Part shown: one piece after another, positions 4,711 through 7,925 of the stretch
Numbering within the stretch: the first letter of the stretch is position 1
Layout: each line of letters starts with the position of its first letter
Program-made: the position numbers and the translations under genes
Notes under the pieces: model-generated
The model's input: only the letters and a program-made list of their open reading frames with translations
Databases searched by the model: none
What the model was told of the DNA's origin: nothing
Origin: Myxococcales bacterium
GTDB taxonomy: Bacteria; Myxococcota_A; Polyangia; Polyangiales; JADJMO01
Reading direction: 5' to 3'
NCBI GenBank assembly: GCA_021783935.1
Contig: JAJXTK010000290.1
Span: 1-7,925 of the forward strand
Length of the DNA: 7,925 nucleotides

Positions 4711-7401
4711 TCATTTCGCGTAGCCCCAGCTCCTGAGCGCGCGCTGGATCTCCGCGTTCGCCGCGTCGCCCTTCGCGCGCTCGACCTTGCCCGCCTCGGC
4801 GCCGCCGGCGTCGCGCACCACGAAGACGCCGAGGTCGAGCGCCGGATCGATGAACGGCAGCTCGCTCGCCGTGACCCCCTCGCGCGTGTCGGCGTCGAGG
4901 CCGCGCGCGAGACCTGGGAGCGCGACGCCGAGCGCGCCGCCGAAGACGCCGTCTTCGCCGAGCGGCTTGCCGTCGAACGAGAACGACCAGCGCAGCGGCG
5001 TGGTCGTCGGCTCGACGACGAGGTCGAAGCCGACGAGCGCGTCGGCGCCGGTGGTCGCGCGGATCTCGAGCGTGTCGCCGTCGAGTCGGAGAGCGCCTGG
5101 GGCGAGCCCGATCGGCGTCGCGACGATCTTCTTGGCGCCCGACGCGACGAGGCTGCCGACGATCGCGTGCGCGCCGCCGGCGCCCGAGAAGCGCAGGTGC
5201 AACGCGGGCTCGCTCGACGCGCCCGGGGCGGCGTGGCCGTCGCCGGAGTTGGGTCTCGGCGTCTTGTCGAGCGCCGCGCGGATCATCGCCGAACCCTCGG
5301 CGACCACCGCCTTGTTTGCAGGGTCGTCGGCGACGTTGCGCTCCTCGCCCGGATCGACGTCGAGGTCGTAGAGCTCGTGTCGGATCGTCAGCTTCAGGGG
5401 GCTCGGCCACTGTCGGACGACCGACTGCGCGGCGGCGTCGCGCTCCTGGTAGCGGTAGTGCGACCACTGCACCGCGACGGTCCCGCGTCCCATCGTCACG
5501 AGCGCGCGATCGGGGCCGGGCAGTCCCTTGGCGAGCGCGACCATGTCGATCCCCTGCTGCCGCGGATCGGTGTCGAGCCCCTCGAGCCTCAGCAGCGTCG
5601 GCACGAGATCGAGGTTCGTGACGCGCGTGTCGACGCGCGCCCCCTCGGGGATCACGCCCGGGAGCGAGAGCACGATCGGCACCCGTGTCGTCTCCTCGTA
5701 GTGCCCAAAAGCGTGCTTGAACCGCGAGCGCACGCCGTCGAGGCCGACCGCGAGGTAGTTGTGCCAGTCGCTCAGCGTCTCGCCGTGATCGGCGGTGACG
5801 ATGACGATCGTCGAGCCGCGCTTGCCGAGGCGATCGAGCTCCGCGAGCAGATCGCCGATCGCCGCGTCGTCCTTGCACGCCTCGGCCATGTAGAGGCGCA
5901 CGAGCGGATCCCTCGGCCCGCCAGCCTCCGGGGCCGGCACGCGCTCGACGCACTCCGGCGGCGGCTCGTACGGCTCGTGCGGCGAGTTGTAGTTCACGAA
6001 GGTGAAGGTCCGCTCGCCCGCGTGCGCGCGCATCGACGCGAGGGCGGCCTTGGTGATCTCGGCCGTGTCGGCGACGTGGAAGCGGTAGTCCTCGGCCTGC
6101 TCGAAGCCGAAGTCGACGCCGACCGTCGCGTAGCCGAGCATGAAGTTGTTGTTCACGAACGCGCGCGTGGCGACCCCCGCCTTTCGCAGCGACAGCGCGA
6201 AGAGCGGCGGGCGCGACGCATACCAGGCGTCGGACTGCGCGTCGGGGATCGCCCACGGGAGCGGCGAGACGCCGAGCTCCGCGCTGTGCATGCCCGTGAG
6301 CATCGCGACGGTGCCGGGGCGTGTCCAACCCCCCGCCGAGATCGCGCGTCGGTAGATCGCCGACCGCGTCGCGAGCGCGTCGAGGTTCGGCGTGATCCCC
6401 GCGATCTTGGGCAAGAGCGTGTAGCCCGGCGGCACCTTCGCCGCGCGCTTCTTCGCGTCGAAGGCCTCGTCGTGGAAGCTCGCGATGACGTCGGGGCGCA
6501 GCGAGTCGACGACGATCCAGAGCACGTCGTAGGGCACCTTCGGGCGCGCCTTGCGGACGATCTGCGGCGTGCCCCAGAGCGCGACGGCGACCTGCTTGGT
6601 CGGCCCGTGCGTCCTGCTACGCACCTCGGCGGCGAGCTCGAGCTCCACCTCCTTGCCGGCGACCTTGGCGAGATCGAAGCGTCGATCGACCCAGTGATTG
6701 CGATCGGTGACGTCGACCGCGCCGATCTCGACCTCGGGCGAGCCGTCGGTGGGCCTCGCGCGCACGACGAACGTGACCTCTCCGATCGAGCCGCCGCGCG
6801 CTGCCTCGCCGGCGCCGAGCACCGCGGGCGCGACGTCGAGCCGCGCGTCTTCGGGCACGCGCAGGCGAAAGCGCAGCGACGAAGGGGTCGGGGCGACGAT
6901 GGCCTCGCGCTCGGCGTACGCCCCCTCGTTCATGTTCCACTGGCGCACCGCGAAGTGGATCGTCTCCCCGGAGGCGGTGTGCGTCTCGTATTGCGTCTCG
7001 TGATCGCCCGCGAGGAAGGCGACCAGCTGCACGAGCCCCGCGGTCTGTTGCCGCGTTCCGACGTTCACCCACGGCGAGGGGAGCCTGCGCCAGTGCGGCT
7101 GAAGCAGCGCGAAGCCGCGCTCGCGCGAGGGCATCTGGATCGTCGCCTCGCGCACGAGCTCCGTGAGGCGCACCTCGATCTGCTCGACCTCGGGGCGCTG
7201 CCCGCTCGCCGACGACTCGCCCCCCTGCGCCGGCGCGGGGAGCGGCGTGGTCACCGCCGCCGCGGGGGCGCTTCGCACCGCCACGCGCACACCGACCAGC
7301 ACGGCGACGGCGCCGAGCACGCAGCGCGCGGCGACCTCCGGGCCGCGGCGCGCGACGAAGCCGCGCCAGAGCGCCGACGCTCGTTCACCGGCGCCGCTCA
7401 T
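4711..7401 (-). CDS. Membrane-anchored sulfatase-family (alkaline phosphatase superfamily) hydrolase/transferase with Thr in the nucleophile position
   Basis: An 896-aa protein, much longer than ordinary 450-550-aa sulfatases. A short cytoplasmic start is followed by one membrane segment (about 26-42) and an Ala/Pro linker, placing the rest outside the inner membrane. Residues about 105-285 are a beta-rich, non-catalytic region. The sulfatase fold runs about 290-690: YDVLWIVVDSLRPD (291-304) with metal-ligand Asp292 and Asp299, GGWTRPGTVAMLTG (357-370), NYNSPHEPY (470-478), VTADHGE (535-541) with Asp538/His539, KHAFGHYEE (562-570), and the closing ELYDLDVDPGEERNV (676-690). Residues about 730-865 form another beta-rich domain. 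Thr360 takes the place of the Cys or Ser that is converted to formylglycine in sulfatases; LtaS/EptA-type phospho-transferases use Thr there. Substrate unknown. The ATG is chosen because it overlaps the previous stop as ATGA and has AGGA (7406-7409) 4 nt upstream; the open frame further upstream is only the shadow of the previous gene. Confidence 0.85.
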   Translation of the reverse strand: MSGAGERASALWRGFVARRGPEVAARCVLGAVAVLVGVRVAVRSAPAAAVTTPLPAPAQGGESSASGQRPEVEQIEVRLTELVREATIQMPSRERGFALLQPHWRRLPSPWVNVGTRQQTAGLVQLVAFLAGDHETQYETHTASGETIHFAVRQWNMNEGAYAEREAIVAPTPSSLRFRLRVPEDARLDVAPAVLGAGEAARGGSIGEVTFVVRARPTDGSPEVEIGAVDVTDRNHWVDRRFDLAKVAGKEVELELAAEVRSRTHGPTKQVAVALWGTPQIVRKARPKVPYDVLWIVVDSLRPDVIASFHDEAFDAKKRAAKVPPGYTLLPKIAGITPNLDALATRSAIYRRAISAGGWTRPGTVAMLTGMHSAELGVSPLPWAIPDAQSDAWYASRPPLFALSLRKAGVATRAFVNNNFMLGYATVGVDFGFEQAEDYRFHVADTAEITKAALASMRAHAGERTFTFVNYNSPHEPYEPPPECVERVPAPEAGGPRDPLVRLYMAEACKDDAAIGDLLAELDRLGKRGSTIVIVTADHGETLSDWHNYLAVGLDGVRSRFKHAFGHYEETTRVPIVLSLPGVIPEGARVDTRVTNLDLVPTLLRLEGLDTDPRQQGIDMVALAKGLPGPDRALVTMGRGTVAVQWSHYRYQERDAAAQSVVRQWPSPLKLTIRHELYDLDVDPGEERNVADDPANKAVVAEGSAMIRAALDKTPRPNSGDGHAAPGASSEPALHLRFSGAGGAHAIVGSLVASGAKKIVATPIGLAPGALRLDGDTLEIRATTGADALVGFDLVVEPTTTPLRWSFSFDGKPLGEDGVFGGALGVALPGLARGLDADTREGVTASELPFIDPALDLGVFVVRDAGGAEAGKVERAKGDAANAEIQRALRSWGYAK

Positions 7402-7910
7402 GGCATCCTGAGCGCCGCGGCGCCCTCGCTTCGTGGGTTCTGGGGCTCCGTGCGCGGCACCAGGAGCCCGTCGCGCTCCTCCATGTTCGGATCGCCCAGC
7501 ATCCAGCGCCAGAGGGTCGCCTGCAGGCGCGCGACGTCGGCGGGGCGCGAGGCGGCGACGTCGACCACCTCGCGCCCGTCGGCCTTGCGATCGAAGAGCA
7601 TCCAACGCGCGCCCTTGCGGGTCGGCGCGTAGACGAGCTTCAAGTCTCCGTCGAGCACCATGCGGTGCTTGGCGGCGATGACCAGCGGCTCGGCCTCCGC
7701 GCGCATCACGACGTCGTAGGCGAGGCGCGGATCGAGCTCGGTGAGCTGCGCGACGTTGGGGTAGGGGAGGCGCAGCGGCGAGGGGCCCGTCGACGGCACC
7801 TCGGGGATCGACTCCGTCATCCACACCTCGGTCTCGGCGAACACCGGCGAGGCGGCGAGCGGCCTTCCCTCGAGCAGAGGGCGAAGCGGGCGGGCGTGGA
7901 AGCAATGGCG
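7398..7910 (-). CDS. Sulfatase-family protein, C-terminal fragment (5' end outside window; frame broken near edge)
   Basis: About 170 residues of a sulfatase-like C-terminus are visible. RPLRPLLEGRPL followed by SPVFAETEVW matches the late block of many sulfatases, in which a Ser/Leu-Pro-Leu-Leu segment precedes a short strand. Further on, AKHRMVLDGDLKLVYAP and WMLFDRKADGREVVDVA correspond to the closing family pattern in which a Lys-Leu strand is followed by LYDLxxDPxE. The catalytic half lies beyond the window, so nucleophile and substrate cannot be judged. Reading back, the frame meets TAG at 7911-7913, while the alternative frame reads PPPDSAI there. A one-base deletion near 7901-7903, or a sequence error, would reconcile them. 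The gene ends with TGA overlapping the next ATG by 4 nt, so both are translated from one message and the two proteins likely work in one process. Confidence 0.72.
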   Translation of the reverse strand, partial: RHCFHARPLRPLLEGRPLAASPVFAETEVWMTESIPEVPSTGPSPLRLPYPNVAQLTELDPRLAYDVVMRAEAEPLVIAAKHRMVLDGDLKLVYAPTRKGARWMLFDRKADGREVVDVAASRPADVARLQATLWRWMLGDPNMEERDGLLVPRTEPQNPRSEGAAALRMP

Positions 7911-7925
7911 CTATCCGGGGGGGGC

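Noticed and set aside
5167..7632. 821-codon open frame on the + strand across the sulfatase-like gene
   Set aside because: Arg/Val/Asp-rich shadow of GC-rich codons with no recognisable motif; the - strand frame carries a complete sulfatase fold.
7402..7905. N-terminal extension of the large sulfatase-like gene to a TTG at 7905
   Set aside because: The added 168 residues are Arg/Ala-rich and overlap the upstream sulfatase fragment in another frame; the ATGA overlap start at 7401 has a ribosome site and is followed by a sensible membrane anchor.

Overview
This GC-rich window (third codon positions almost always G or C) looks like a chromosomal segment from a Myxococcota/Polyangia-type bacterium. 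That placement is inferred from base composition, Ala/Arg/Gly-rich proteins, a pgk-tpiA-secG order, a long Gly/Pro-linker SSB and a large sulfatase-like protein. No single marker here proves it. I see no transposase, integrase, CRISPR array, tRNA or rRNA.

Layout. The left 4.65 kb is all on the + strand: the 3' part of pgk (1-462), tpiA (465-1262, only 2 nt after pgk), secG (1355-1738), a multi-pass GT-C-type membrane protein (1787-3289), ssb (3339-3899) and an exported DsbD-alpha-like small protein starting at TTG (4110-4646). A perfect 11-bp inverted repeat (4675-4710) sits between the two converging gene blocks. The right 3.2 kb is on the - strand: the 3' end of one sulfatase-family gene (visible 7398-7910) overlaps by ATGA a second, membrane-anchored 896-aa sulfatase-like protein (4711-7401).

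How they fit together. pgk and tpiA are consecutive glycolytic genes, and their 2-nt spacing implies an operon. secG, the GT-C protein and ssb follow in the same direction without obvious terminators, but are functionally unrelated. The two sulfatase-family genes are translationally coupled and probably act in the same envelope or extracellular process.

The points most worth a second look: (a) a GAAC-N4-GTTC dyad directly before the ssb Shine-Dalgarno that resembles a LexA/SOS operator; (b) loss in the pgk product of several near-invariant nucleotide/phosphate-loop residues; (c) a Thr-Arg-Pro-Gly-Thr sequence in the large sulfatase-like protein where formylglycine sulfatases have Cys/Ser-x-Pro-Ser-Arg, pointing to phospho-transfer or phosphodiester chemistry instead; (d) two tandem acidic tip-like motifs at the SSB C-terminus; (e) a reading-frame break at the right window edge next to an 8-G run. 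I do not see a clearly new multi-gene defence or mobile system.
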